This document shows, piece by piece, positions 32,367 to 45,012 of a DNA stretch of 64,000 nucleotides (position 1 is the stretch's first letter; every line of letters begins with the position of its first letter). The translations under genes were made by a program, and so were the position numbers. Source of the DNA: Zymoseptoria tritici IPO323 (lineage: Eukaryota; Ascomycota; Dothideomycetes; Mycosphaerellales; Mycosphaerellaceae); the NCBI RefSeq assembly GCF_000219625.1, contig NC_018216.1, forward strand, positions 1,674,001-1,738,000. Reading direction: 5' to 3'. The notes beneath the pieces are model-generated. The model saw nothing but the letters and a program-made list of their open reading frames with translations. It was not told the DNA's origin and made no database searches.

Positions 32367-34447
32367 CTATGGAAGGCTGAGGAAAAATTCCAGTGCCTCT
32401 TTGTACTTGAGCACCCCAAGCCCAGTGACCGGATCCCATCCCTTGGCAACCGGGAAACCAGGCTGATCACAATTACCATTGGGTCGTCCATCCGTGATGT
32501 CACGGATGAATTTGTCCGCGTACTTGTACAGCGTTGGATTGAGAAAGCCAACGGGACCTTTGCCCACGTACATCCTCTCCAGATTGATGCGAGAGATCAT
32601 CGAGGCCACCACATGAACCGCAGCCGAAGTGCCTCCAGTCGTGCCCAGAGTGTGTCCATTGCCTCGGACGTAGACATGGTCCCCAAGGGCGGAGATGTCT
32701 GGAACGCCGCGGCCCAACGTGGAGTAGTGGCCATACTCTCCACTTTTGACTCCCGTCTGGTAGATCTGATGGATCGTGGTGTTGAGCGCTTGTGGCATGG
32801 GAAGATCGGGTGCAAGTGCAGCGAAACCTAGCGCATCGATTTTGGTATTGTCCAGGTATCCCCCCACGGCTGTCGACTGCCATGATGGTCGATCGTAAAC
32901 TGCGGAAATGCCGCCAGACGATTGCCACAATGTCTGGGGGTTGCGACCGTCCAACGCCTCCTCTGGAGAAGAGTCTGGATCCGTTGGGTCCGCACCGTCC
33001 TTGATCTGAGTTCCTCCAACTCCGGTCACATAAGGGCAGTTCGCGGGCCAAGGTACACCCCACATGTCTCCCTTCGGACCATAGCATGTGTGACCACCGT
33101 TCGCTATACCCCAGTCGCCGACCGCGTAGATGAACGATACGCCTTGCAAAGTGAGCTTCATGAATTCGTTGCACTGACGACGCTGATAGGCTCTGCGAAG
33201 GAGTGTTAGCGCTTGTGCAGCGTCTCGAAACATTTCTCGACACCCGACTTACAAGGGAATGTAGTCTTCAGTGGCATCCCAAGAAGATGCAATGACTTTA
33301 GGCGGGTTGATGGTTCCGCAGTCCTTATTCTTGACCTCGCCGCCTAGTCCAGGGTAATCGCCGGTCTCACCATACGCGGTGTAGGTGCAATACGATGCTG
33401 TAGATGTTAGCACATATCGCATGGCTTGGATGAGGAATACTTACCATCCAGGGCGTCGAGCATCAGGTTCATGTATCCGGCATTATTTGTTTGATATTCC
33501 TTCGGACCCTCGTTCAACAACACAATCTCCGCAGGGTATAACAGCGGATACGTCACGTCCAAATCGATGTTCGTCTCTTCAACGTAACCTCTGTATTCGG
33601 CCTCAGGTTCAGGTGCGCCAGCAATATTGTATGACTTCGGATGAGTGCCTTTCGGGATATTGGTCTGAGTACTGAAGAAGGTGTCCAGACTGAGCTGATC
33701 CCAGGGGTCATTGCCGGTCGAGTATATGGCGTGCTCGTAACCTGCAACTGCTTTTGGCGGAGTGTCTGGGATGCCGTATAGCTTTTTGATGCATTGAGGC
33801 GACATTCCTGTGACGTTGCATGGTATATCGCGGGCGCTGAGCAGATCACGCTCTTGGATGGGCGGAATTGACGCTTCTCCTGGCTCTTCGTTGCTCGGAC
33901 TTCTTTTGTTCACTTTCGGCAAAACTGTGCCTGGAGTGATGTAGTCCAGGTGTCTACGAACATGCTCCGGTACGTGATAGATGTCGGTTGCCGGCACGCC
34001 GCGCCGAACCAAATCGTGGTGGTGGTAGTGGTATTCGGTCTCCAGCAAGCTCTCCAATTCAGAAGTCGTCGCCATGAACCGAAGATGTCCCTTGTGCAAG
34101 GTGTGATCAATGTCCCTCGCGATGGTCTCTTCGATCCACTGACGTACGGCATCGATGGTCTCGTCGGTGGGGCGGAAAAAGTCTTGCACTTGTTGAGCAG
34201 TCCAGTGTTTGCCATAATTGAGTGAGTCGGGATCTGACACGTCCATCACGCAGTCTTCAGCCTTGTCAAGGTTTCCCATGGTGAGGGCGATTTGAACATC
34301 GTGTACCGCGTTCGGCTCGACACGTTGATGCTTCGTCCATCCTTCTGGTAGGCTTTGCCGATGCTCACACGGTTCAGCAACCGGCGCCGCTTCGAGAAGA
34401 GTGTACGATAAGCTGGCGGCAGCCAGCCATAATTTTGTGCACCACAT
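32367..34447 (-). CDS. Secreted sedolisin (family S53) serine-carboxyl protease, tripeptidyl-peptidase-like
   Basis: Three exons give a protease of about 640 aa. MWCTKLWLAAASLSYTLLEA is a signal peptide. A pro-kumamolisin domain spans roughly residues 30-180 (LNYGKHWTAQQVQDFFRPTDE, HVPEHVRRHLDYITPG) and ends at a KR-like processing zone (NKRSP). The catalytic domain shows the Glu-x3-Asp pair in YVEETNIDLDVTYPL, the oxyanion Asp region (SFIYAVGDWGIANG) and the Ser in TLGTTGGTSAAVH. A Ca2+-binding end follows (FIRDITDGRPNGNCDQPGF, AKGWDPVTGLG). Such enzymes cleave tripeptides or act as acid endopeptidases outside the cell. It is convergent with the precursor gene. Its use in peptide maturation is only a possibility. 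The start is the first ATG; an upstream GTG-led frame is ignored. Confidence 0.9.
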
Positions 34448-35629
34448 TGGCACGTACTCGTTGTAGCGAGAAGATCACACTGCTTTCAAGGATACCGTAA
34501 CTTGAGGAATGTCTGTCCGTGACCGAGGACAGGCGATCCATTTCATAGTCTCGCGATAAGTGTCCAGGTGCTCCGATGAGGAAAGGCTAGCGCTGCGACT
34601 TCGTCGGGACGGGGAGGCGCAGCTCGACGAGGGTCGGTCAAGTCGAAGGACCAGCCGGGTTCACCGTAGCTCTATCCCGGTATTCGGGACTCCCTGGTAC
34701 ATCGCGTGAGCGCATCGAAGAGGCTGTCGTTTCGGCATACTCAGAGGACGTTCACAATCTTCGCAGCAGAGGTAATGATCTGTTCTCGGTCAACGAGGTC
34801 ATTGAAACAGTCAGGGGACGGAGCGCCTACTTTACCGATGCGAACGCCTCCCGCGCGCCACGAACCCTTGACCTAAGTCGAGTTAACCGAGCCTCACCTG
34901 GTGTCCTGGTCATTGGATCGCTCAAAGGTAAATAAGATGTGCGAACAAGGATGAAACCTTGATGACTTACCTTGCCCTGCGATTTTGCACAAATACCGCA
35001 CAAAATCCGAGCGCCTAACTTTTGCTTCAAGGAAAATCTAGGCATATCGGACGTGTTGTGTGAGTGGACATCACAAGCTGAGAATGAGCGCACCGTGACC
35101 AGGCTTCCGTGCTTGGCCTGTTGTAGGCAGCGAGGAATGACCGTCTCGTCTGGCTAATCATAGTATTGGCAACGCTCAAGCTTGAAAGCAAGGGCCTGTA
35201 TTCAAGATGTCTTTTATGGTCCTTCTCACCGCTATCCGGGATTGTGCTGCGCATTTTCACGGACTCAGAGTACATCGAAGTCCCGGATGCTTATTTCCCC
35301 CATCTCGCTGACTCTAGACATTGCTCAGAGGTGCTTTGCTGCTATGACTGCATTCTCTTTTCGTGGAGCTTGGGACTGGTCGTATCGTGCGGGTGAAGCG
35401 GTGGAGGAGTATTTCAGGGCGTGCTGAAGTTGGGGACTCAGACAGCGGGTCGACCAGACGCCTTGTGGACCGGCGGAGGTCGCTGGTGAGGAAACGGAGA
35501 CTGTGATCGTAACATGTTGTTCTGTGGTCCGTAGAGGAACGGTGGTTGCAGTTCACACGCGGTGGTGGTGGTGGCGGTGGTGACAAATGAAGTCGATACC
35601 CCTCCCGCAGGGTTTGCTCTGGCTCCGAT
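34448..35629. other. Protease promoter and unexplained open frame
   Basis: On the plus strand, 34594-34936 is open without an ATG and reads protein-like pieces such as ERIEEAVVSAYSEDVHNL, ending at a GTAAAT donor-like site. I could not place other exons, so it is not called as a gene. Nothing else is seen. Confidence 0.35.
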
Positions 35630-36991
35630 TCACTCCTCCTCGTCCTTGACCATCTCCTCGATGAAAGCCACCACGAGATCCATTTTAGCAACAACGTCGT
35701 CCGATCGCTGAGCTAGTGGCAGCGCTCTCGCCACTCGATCCGGATGCCAACGCTTCAGCTGCAGGCGCAACATTTGAAGGAAGCTACCACTCCAGTCCGT
35801 AATATTCTTAGGGGCATGGTAGAAGAATTCCTGGACGTTTGCCTCGGTCACCTCCTTCAACGTGCCACCTTTGACTGGCCAAGGAATGGAGCGTATGGGT
35901 TCGTCGAGTGTGGTGTTGTTGACGCGGGATAGCTTCGACCATGCTCGCTCGTATCTGGTCCAGCTGATAGCCCATGCGTCGTTGCAGATTGATTCTCCTT
36001 CGGGCTCGGTTGGGGTGCGATCTGTGGCCGCCGCTTCTTCCAATTCTCGCGGCTCTTCTTGTTGCTCAGCCTCGCGGTGCTCCTCTATCTGTTGCCCAGC
36101 TTCGCGGCGCTCCGCTTTCCGTTGCTCGGCTTCGCGGCGATCCTCTTCTGGCGTTTCGGGCTTCGCACTTCGAGCTTCACGACGAGCCTCCTCGGCTTCA
36201 CGATGGAGGACTTGATCGCGCTTCTCGGCCTTTTCCTGCTCAGCTCGACTGTTGACCTCATCTAAGCGTTCGCATACCACCCGTAACCGCATATTCGCGT
36301 CATCCGCTCGTTCGCCCACTTCACACAGTCGTCTGTTCACGTCATCCGCCCGTTTGCGGGCTTCATCTGCTCGGCTGCTCGCTTCTTTTAATCGTTTGAA
36401 TGCTTGATCCTCAGTCCGCTTCAAGGCTTGGTACCTCGCCTCTCTGCGTACTTTTTGCGCCGCCTCCTGCTCGCGCTTGAACCGGGCAGTCGCCATCGTT
36501 CCTTCGTTTTTCTGCTTCACATTGCGCTGCGACTTATTGGTAGTCCAAGTCCTCTCGCGAGGCTCCGACTTCATCAACGATGGGATGTCCGGATTCCTGG
36601 TGTTGATCAATTTCTTGTCGGGCTGCTGGAGGAAAACAGTCTCTTCGCCTTGCTGAAGTGCGCCATTCAGTCCGCCTTTCTGTCTCTGCAACGTCCGCGC
36701 AATGACATCGGACCACTGCTCAGCCATATCGCCGGTCTGTTCTTGATGATCGTGCTTGCACAGCGCCTTTGACGCAATGACCGACAGCTCGTGGCGGAGA
36801 CCGACGGAGTTGCCAAAGTGCTTCGGCAGCGCTCGTATCCGTTTCTGCACTTCATGACGATTGGCAACAGCGATCGCGTTCTGGCAGCGCCGGTTCTTCG
36901 AAGGAGCATAGCCGACACAAGTGAAGGTATCGGTCGCTGGGTTGATGATTCCGAGGACTTTCTCGCCACTCCAGGACATCGCGGCGGCCAT
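35630..36991 (-). CDS. Coiled-coil protein with N-terminal Cys block and C-terminal J-like segment (453 aa)
   Basis: The start at MAAAMSWSGEKVLGI is chosen because the conserved-looking block begins there; the frame is open further upstream. Residues 10-45 contain IINPATDTFTCVGYAPSKNRRCQN with two cysteines, a pattern I associate with a family of Dothideomycete hypotheticals. The middle 200 residues are a charged Glu/Arg coiled coil with heptads. The C-terminus has DWSGSFLQMLRLQLKRWHPDRVARAL, where HPD in a helical hairpin is J-domain-like. No enzyme motif is present. A role in chaperone recruitment would be inference. Confidence 0.7.
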   Translation of the reverse strand: MAAAMSWSGEKVLGIINPATDTFTCVGYAPSKNRRCQNAIAVANRHEVQKRIRALPKHFGNSVGLRHELSVIASKALCKHDHQEQTGDMAEQWSDVIARTLQRQKGGLNGALQQGEETVFLQQPDKKLINTRNPDIPSLMKSEPRERTWTTNKSQRNVKQKNEGTMATARFKREQEAAQKVRREARYQALKRTEDQAFKRLKEASSRADEARKRADDVNRRLCEVGERADDANMRLRVVCERLDEVNSRAEQEKAEKRDQVLHREAEEARREARSAKPETPEEDRREAEQRKAERREAGQQIEEHREAEQQEEPRELEEAAATDRTPTEPEGESICNDAWAISWTRYERAWSKLSRVNNTTLDEPIRSIPWPVKGGTLKEVTEANVQEFFYHAPKNITDWSGSFLQMLRLQLKRWHPDRVARALPLAQRSDDVVAKMDLVVAFIEEMVKDEEE

Positions 36992-37552
36992 GTTGCAGGA
37001 TGTGGATGCTCCGGAGAGAGTATGAGGGCTCGCGAGTGGTTTTGGGCGCAAACACGGGACGGCGGAATGCGTAACTAGTATTGCGTGAATTGCTGAGTGA
37101 ATGTCGGTTAGCACGACCAAGGTAGTTTCAACACTCCTTATGCACAAACGCCTGGTCGATGAACCAAGCATTCAAAATGTCGCAGCCTGCTCGAAAGAGC
37201 AAACAGACGACTGTTTTTGAGACCTGCATTGCATCTGCGCCGGCGCATCATGTCTCAGAGCACCTTATGTACGGCAAGCAAGACAGCGGCGAGTTGCAGA
37301 CAATGCGGCCTTCCAATTGATGCGGTATCTTCGAGGATCCGGCTTGCAGGCAAGCATCCACCAAAGCGATGTTCGGAGCTGAACATCTCTCGGCCTTCTA
37401 CTGCCATAGTCTGTCATCTGTACGGTTCCATCAGCGTTCTTCATGCGTGATCTGAGACACTGCAAATGGAGGCCGAATGTCCAAAATCACTGTCAGAAAA
37501 CCTCATGATTGATTACCACAGCGCTAAGCTTTCGTAACAATGCACCCACCCC
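36992..37552. other. Intergenic, no feature seen
   Basis: This spacer lies between the start of the coiled-coil gene and the 3' end of the DUF8035-like gene. There are no convincing open frames. Confidence 0.45.
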
Positions 37553-40500
37553 TCAATACCCATCGTCCCTCTTACTCCTCTCCCGGTCCCGGTCCCATCC
37601 TCCAGGCATCGAGCCGGGCAGCGCATATTCCGGCTCTCTCTCCCTCTCACGTTCCCTATCCCGCTCCCTCCTCCTCTCTCGGAAGTCCGCATCACTCGCT
37701 CCTCCGACTGTACTCGCCGCGCTTCCGCCAGTTGATGGACCTTCCAGCATCTTGGGTGTCTTCGCTTTGAACTCATCCTCGGAGTTGGGGTCTTCGTACT
37801 CGTCTCGATCACGGCGGTCGCGGGTGCGGCGGGAGGACTTGCGTTCGGCGCGGTCTTCTTCATGGCGGGAGTCTGATGAGGATGAGTATTAGCGGTCGAA
37901 GCTTGTGGAGAAGCCCTTGATAGTATGTGCAAGAGAGATGGCAGGTGTTCTCGAGCAAAGAGCTTGCGCAGTTCAAAGTCCAAAGCAACTGAGCAACTCG
38001 GCAGCGGTGCAGAAGCGTGTCAAGGCTCAAAGCAGTGCAGTGGCCAGAGTCTTGGCTCGTGATCTCGAGGACGATGAAAACGTTGCGACCGGCGCTTCGT
38101 GCGCTAAGGATTGGACGGAAGCTGCGTTGCGTTCTTTTCGAATAGGATGATCAGTCCTTGGAGCCGCTTCGTCGGAAGACACTACTTCGGACGATGCCTC
38201 GAAAGGATCATCGGGTATGTGGAGAAATGGAAACGAAAGGAAATGCCTACCTCTGATGCTCGCTGTTCGATCAGCGAGCTTCTGAATCTCTTCCTTGGTC
38301 AAGACTCTCAGCACAATCACACAGTCGAGTCGTTCTTCAAATCGTTCCTGTGCGGCTTCAAGAGCTTCCGGGTTGACGAGGCGACGGTCAATCTTTGTCC
38401 AGCGGGCACCGGGTGGGATTCCTTTCTTGGTGGCCTAGCAAGAAGAGTCAGTTTGCATCCGCCATCAATGTATCAAACACAACTCACGTCTTTCAATGGC
38501 GCCACGCCCTCACGTATGTTATCCGAATTCTCAGGAAACTTCGCCGTAGGCTTTTTCAAGATCCCTTTCGGTCTCCTCTCTTCTTCTTCCGTGGGTGGGT
38601 CAACGATGCGAACTCGGTTCTCACGCTTCGAGCTCTCGCTGTTATCGATGATCTGGAACGGCTCATCCATCATCGGCATGTCCAGAATGCTCGGCCTCCT
38701 GCGGAGTTCGGACGGTAGGGAGGATGTGACAGTGCTGCTAGCAGTGACTGTCGATTGGTCGTCTCTGTCAAAGCTATTCCGCAAAGCTGACGGCGGAGGG
38801 GTCTCGTTAAACATGGAGTTCGCAACAGCTGCAGTCGAAGGCGAGCCACGACTTTCACGAGCTCTGTGACGCTGCTCTCGTTCGCGACGTCTCCGTGCCC
38901 TATCAGGATCCGAATCAGAGCCGCGTTGGTCATCAGAGCCACGGCCGTGGTCTCTCGAGACACCCAGCTCTCGCTGAACTTGCTCCATACGACGACGGTA
39001 GTCTTCGTCGGCGTCAATCGTCGAAGCAGGAACCTCAGCCGGCTTGTTTTCCTGCTCGCGCTGGTGGTCTCGCTGCCCTCTGTCAGGCACTCGTTCCGGA
39101 GGTTGCGTTTCTAGCCCGTTATCGAAGCTACGTTCTTGGGGTGGAAACGACTTCTCCGACCTGTCTTCCTTCATATTATCGGGTTTCCAGTCCGGATTGC
39201 TGACCGGTGGAGCACTCCTCGGCGGCTCGCCAGCATTCTCAAATGCAAATCCGAGGCTACGATCCGGATCGCGATATCGGTCACGCTCGGATTCACGTTC
39301 GCGGAGCTCTTCGTCGCTAGCGGCCTTGCCTGACCGCCGTTCTCGCGGAGGGAAGTCTCGCTCCTCACCGTTGCGGCGATCATCTCCATTGCGTCGGTCA
39401 CTTCGCTCTTCCTTTTCGCGGCGCTCGCTTCGTCCATCTTTATCGCGACGCTCTCCTCGCTCTCTGTCCTTTTCGTTGCGATCACGGTCTCGATCTGGGT
39501 CATCTCGGTCACGGTCCTTGTCCTTGTCTCGCTTGTCGGCCACCTTGTTCAAGAGACCTGTCAGCCCAAAGGCAGCAGCGGCTCCCGCTAGACCGCCAGT
39601 CGCTGCTTGCGATAAACTGGGCTTCGAGATCTGCTCAGTGCTCTGCCGTGGGCTGTTCTCCTTTCGAGCATGATCTCGGTCGCGATCAGTGTCCCGACGA
39701 TGTCGATCGCGGTCTCGCTCAGCGGGAGGCTCCATCTGCCGAGCTCGTTCCCTTTCCCTTTCCCGATCTTGATCCACTTCACGATCCTTCTTTCGATCCT
39801 GGTCGCGATCATGGCCTCGATCCTCATCGCGTCGTCGAGATTCTTTCTCGCGGACCTCTCTTTGAAGATCCCTCTCGCGATGTCGATCTCGCTCATCAGC
39901 TTGTACCCTGCCCGCAAGCTCTCGATCCTTCTTCTCTTGTTCTAGTCTCCGCATATCATGAGGATACAACTCCGGAGCAGTATCCCTCCGATGTGGATCG
40001 CCATAGCCAGAGTCCCGGTATTTCTGGGCTTCGAAAGGTTCGTCGCTGCCTCTGCCGTCCCCTGCGTATCGGACCTGACTCTCGGGCCGCTGGTGTCTCA
40101 CCTCCGGCCTGATGCCAAAGCCTCGCCGCTCCACACTCTGATCCAGACGAGCGTCTCTTGTCACACTAGGTCTCCTCTCCCGTCTCGATTCCCGATCATC
40201 TGCTCCGCTGTAATCGTATTGATGCACAGTAGTACGCCGGTCGCTCGAGGTTGCTCGCGCTGGTGCGTGATATCCTGCCTTTGGGTCCAGATACACGGGG
40301 TCCGCATAGCCTCTTCCGCGGGTCGGCGATTGCGCGACCTGTCGAGGCTCGTCCCTAACGCTTCTCGTGCGGCCCAAATTGTCATTGATCTTGTCCCATC
40401 CTCGCGTGCTTGGAGGTGGACCGACTTCCTTGGCAGCAGGCCGAATGCCGAAGGTGGGATCGAGGACACTCACGGGGCGTTCCCTAGAAGTGCCGCCATT

Positions 40501-41370
40501 GCGATCCACGCTGCCGCGCCTTAGGCGGGGTTCTCTCCATCTTGGCTCAGTATCACGATACATGCTTGCAGGGTCTGTGTAGGAGTATGCGTCTTCGTCG
40601 TCAATGCTCGTGTCTCTTGGCTTGTTGCTTGTGCCATTGGCGTGGTATCCTCGTCGTCCTCGATCACGCTCTCTTTCCGACACACCACTCGAGCGATAAC
40701 CACTACGGTCCACACTGTTTCTCCGCTTGTGATTTCTCTCTCCACCGGCGGGCACAGGCAGGTTCACGTCGGCGACCAGCCTCGCACCGTTGTCGTCCAC
40801 ACTGTAGAGTTTTTTGTGGGTCACCGTTCGCGCAGGCTCTTGAGAAATCGCAGGTGTGATGTAGTAGTCCTTTTCTCGTGAAGTCTTCACAGGACTCGCC
40901 GGGCGGATGACCTCGGTTTGGACGATATTTGGTCGGGTGCGGGACGGCAGATGAGTGGTGGTGGTAGTGGTTCCACGCTGACCGTCGACAAGTGAGGAGC
41001 GTCGCGGTCGGCCGGAGTATGAGTCGTATGTCGAGACCGGTCGGGCGGCCTGTGGAGGCGGTACGTTGATGAATGTCTGCGTGGAGATCGGAATCACACC
41101 AGTGCTGGCTCTCGGCGAGGCGTAGGTGCTGTGTCGTGAAGTGTAATAATTAGGGTCCAGCGAATTGTCGGATAAGCGATTGGGATTGGCGATACGCCTG
41201 CCACCCGGCGACAGTGGACGGTGATTGTAGGACATGGTGACCTCGGCGATGGGTTTCACGCGCGGGAGGTGGATGGCCAGCGGTGTTGTCCGCGGTCGGG
41301 CGATGTAGGTCGTTACTTTCTGCTCCCCGCCAACACCAGTCAGCGTCGATCTTCTCTTCGTTCCGTCCAT
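37553..41370 (-). CDS. Large charged protein with C-terminal DUF8035-like domain (about 1128 aa)
   Basis: Exons 38488-41370, 38251-38434 and 37553-37872 join in frame; introns are 53 and 378 bp. The protein starts MDGTKRRSTLTGVGG. The first 960 residues are disordered with long RD/RE/DR runs (for example DRDRDRNEKDRERGERRDKD). They are broken by one hydrophobic Ala/Gly helix (ATGGLAGAAAAFGLTGLLNKV) near residue 620. The folded part is the end of exon 1 plus exon 2: GILKKPTAKFPE, then KKGIPPGARWTKIDRRLVNP and CVIVLRVLTKEEIQKLADRT. This matches a fungal-only domain of unknown function. The exon 3 tail is again charged. RD-rich proteins are often RNA-linked, but that is not shown here. Confidence 0.8.
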
Positions 41371-43196
41371 GGCGACCGTGGTCGGCAAGGGCGGCGTCAA
41401 GGTGAGGTGGGTAGCTCGTCGAGTAGGTTCAGACACAAGTCAAGGTCGCATCCGACATCGCGGTGTCTTCTCCTCAACGGGATGAACATGCGGTCGACAA
41501 CAGCAGGGACAGCAAGAGCCAGCGAAGCGAAAGGAAGGAGACTAGCTTACCTGTCGTAATGCGGTGAAGCAGGGATATTCGCTGCTAATGTTGGGCTTCG
41601 AAAAGTGTTTCCCAAAGTTTGGCCCAGCGTGGGTGTTCGCGGGCGGTGCGCGGGTAGTAGATAGCGCGCAGTCAACGGGTGAATGCGCGGAGAGCGGCCA
41701 GCGCGGAGAGAGGGTGGAGAGGAAGGTGGCGGAGGAAGATGTCGAGATGGTCGTCGTGGTGGTGGTGTGGTAAAAGTTGAGGAGGAGGAGGAGTGGTACG
41801 GTAGCGTGGTTGGTGTGTCTCTCGTGGGCTGGTATTTCTGGACCAGGGTTGTGCTGATGGATACGGTACGTCACATGGGTACCCAACGTGCAATGATATA
41901 AAGATGGTAACACAAGACTGGTCTGCTCGACGACGGCGATGACTACAACAACTCTGACTCTGATGATTGAGAGATCTGAAAGTCCTCCTGTCCGTTCCGT
42001 TCCTCTGGACACCAAAAGTCAATGCCGCAGTGTCGGGGCGTGAGGAGTCTAATGCAATGCGCGCGATCTGTCCCATCACTGGGCAGATGTAGCCAAGCCG
42101 AAGGAGATGGCCTCCAACCTGACGTCGTTGGTGGCAGATCGTGCTGCCAGAGTTTGGGCTACCACCGAGGCGAGAAAGCCAAAAATCTTCCGCTCCCCTG
42201 GCATGTCTCACCTTGTCCGTTCCGTTCTACAACCAGAGGCACAGCAGAGGACAGGAAAGCAAGGCTCATCACTGGCGTGATCGCGATTCTGAGATGACCA
42301 GAGGTCATCTCGACGATTCCATTCCCAGCTGCGAGCCTCATGCGCCGAGGAGTGGACATGTTCGGCTTACGACGATTTGCCTTGTGCAGACACTACTGGG
42401 CTGGGCTGGGCTGCTGACCCCGAGGCCCAGGCTGCATGAATCCCTGTCAGGAATCTCGACAATCCTCGACGCATCATCTCGCTATCACTGGAACTCCCGG
42501 GGCCTGGGCGAACGATGTCTTCACTGTCTCCCTTGGCACGGACATCATCAGACTGGCCATGGTGCATTCACTCGCGTTCGGCAATGTCGACACCAAGATT
42601 GTAGCCGAGTGCCAGACGCCATGGATACGACTTCCAAGGTCATCCCCTGCTCGTTATGCGAAGCCACCCGCTGTCAATCGGCGTAGTGCGAGTGCCGCAC
42701 CGTCTTGCGTCGGCTAAAGGTGAAAGATACAGATGCCGGCACGGTTGACATTACTCGGGCACCGCTTACTTCATCACGCGACCAAGTTGCTGTCATAGGG
42801 AATATGAAGTGGAAGTGCCGAAATGCCGTCGACGAAAGTTCTCGAGGTGTCGTACTACGGAATCGAAGATTTCCACGTGCCGAATTTCATGCTACATTGA
42901 CAATGACGCTGAATCTCATGACGATTTGGGTGACATCGGAAACATGGGCACTTGGTAACGCAGTTTCAAAGCGTTCTCTTACCGTCACAGGTTCGGCGTA
43001 CGATATGCAAACTCCTGGATCGTGGCTGCGCAAACCACCTCCGGACGGAAGAGGTCACGAGGTCATGACCGAATAACACCGACTTGCGACGTTGTATAGC
43101 CGTACAGCGGGTACACTCTGAACCGTACAGGAGTTCCGGATCACTTCTGCTCGAACGCTCCTGAGACTTTTGCAGCATCCAACTCTCCATTCGCAA
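41371..43196. other. Intergenic, no gene supported
   Basis: This 1.8-kb interval holds the promoter of the large charged gene and the 3' flank of the oxygenase. Pyrimidine-rich blocks lie near 41690-41790. A 181-codon plus frame (42141-42686) shows no family features. Confidence 0.45.
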
Positions 43197-44385
43197 TCAT
43201 GCCTTCACCCTCATCCCACCAACCCTCTCCAACCGCTCCGTATCAGTTCCACCACTCTTATTCCAGTCTCCACCAGCTCGTCTGCCCAACGCTCTCCTCA
43301 GAATCCATTCCTTTGCCGTAATGACTTCATCGTCCTTACCACTACCCTCCGTTCTTCGCTCCTCATCAATCATCTTACTACCGTCCAAGACTTGCAGTAG
43401 CACATCATCCTCCGGCCTACTGAAATACACCAGACTATAACGTGTCGACCTCGCCTGTTCGCCAGGTGGATTAACAACACGATGAATCTAAAACAGCACA
43501 ATCAGCACGCTCATACCATCATCAGACAACATGAAAGGGGAAGGAACTCACATTACTCCTCAACACCCCACCACTAAACTTCACCATCGCATCCCCCAAA
43601 TTCACCACACAATGCCCCTTCAACGGCCTCACAAACCTCCACTCATTCTCCCCCGGCGGCAGCACCTGCAATCCTCCCAATCGATTGAACAGAACCGTCA
43701 CACTTCCAAAGTCCGTATGCTCGCCCAACGCCGCCTGCTGCGCATCCATCGCCTCTTCTTTCGGCGGCGAGCGTACCCATCGGACTTGATCTCCACTATT
43801 CGCTTGCAGACGATGGAGACTTTCCAGTTTGCCAGCCGGTAAGCCAAGCGAAGCATCCAACAGCTGCAAGACCAGTCTCACGATACCATGACTCTGCTCA
43901 ATAAACGTCTTCAACAATTCCCGACTCTCCTTCCGCTTCAGAATCTCCGGGTTAACAATCGGCTCGCTAAGACCAAGAATATCATCTTTGGAAATATTCC
44001 AAAACTCATTCCGGTCGCGTGTACCTTTGGCATCGATGACGCCTTGTCCAAGACCTTTGTAGCCGTAGTATGAATTCTGATCCATGAGGTCGTATTGCTG
44101 TTTCTCGTCCACTGGTAGAGCGAAGACTTGCTCGCCCAGGCGGAAGAGATCATCAGTTGAGTCGAGAAGGGTGTGGCCGGATATGTCGCCGGATGAGGCG
44201 GAGCGGAGGTCGAGGTAGAAGAATCCGAGGTCGCGGCAGGCGGAGAAGAGGCGGGATATTTCTTCTGGGTCGGAGGCGAGGAGGCGGTTAAGGTTGATGC
44301 GGAGGAGAGGCGCGGATGGAATGTCGGAAGGGAATGGTGGGAGGGAGGGAATGGAGAGGTCTTCTCCTTGTTCGATCGAGCCCAT
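43197..44385 (-). CDS. 2-oxoglutarate/Fe(II)-dependent oxygenase (isopenicillin-N-synthase-like)
   Basis: Exons 43552-44385 and 43197-43487 (64-bp intron) give 374 aa. The N-terminal DIOX_N part includes RLFSACRDLGFFYLDL. The jelly-roll core has the iron ligands in GEHTDFGSVTVLF (His, Asp) and NIHRVVNPPGEQARSTRYSL (His), plus the 2-oxoglutarate-binding Arg in RYS. The intron sits just before the last ligand. Such enzymes hydroxylate, desaturate or cleave small molecules, and the substrate cannot be read. Neighbours give no pathway clue. An extra 50-residue charged C-terminal segment (TEGSGKDDEVITAKEWILR) is common in fungal members. Confidence 0.88.
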
Positions 44386-45012
44386 GGCGGTGAGATGGTA
44401 TGGCGGATGTTTGTCTCTGTGGATGGTGATGGGGCACGAGAGAGATCGAGGACGAAGAGACTGGCGTCTACTTACAGTTTGGCAACGACCGCGGCTATTG
44501 TTTCGTCCTCATCTTGGTACCGCATAGAAGTCTACCCATTACCCCGCCTGGCTCGAAGGCGCGCCGTTGGAGAGCTTCTTATTCGCCGACACGCTAGATG
44601 GAAATGGAAAGCGCAGGCCAGAAGAGGACGTCACTAAAGTGAAGGGGTCCCCGGGCCCAGGCCGGAAGTCTTCAGCGATGCGGTCATGAGAAGATCTGAG
44701 AGGTGCGTTACTGAGGACATTACAATTTCGATACACTATCAACAATCTGACCGTTCTACCCTATCCCAACCTTCATGCCATGGTCTCATAGCATCCAAGC
44801 ATGTCAAGACGCCGTGTCCAGATGCAGCTGAGAGCTCTCATGTTTCCGATGCCGGTTGCATCAAGCCGGCTTTGGACCAACTCAATCGACCGACATCATG
44901 TTTTTCGTTCCCATATTGTACGATGCATACAATCATGTGTCATTGTTGACTACTGGTAAAGGTCAGCAAGCTCACAACCGACGGGACAACAGCACCACGT
45001 ACCTGTTCATAT
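44386..45012. other. Intergenic spacer
   Basis: This is the oxygenase promoter and the 3' flank of the HEX1 gene. Nothing distinct is seen. Confidence 0.45.

Noticed and set aside
32112..32831. 239-codon plus-strand frame
   Set aside because: It overlaps the sedolisin catalytic exon in antisense and has no family features.
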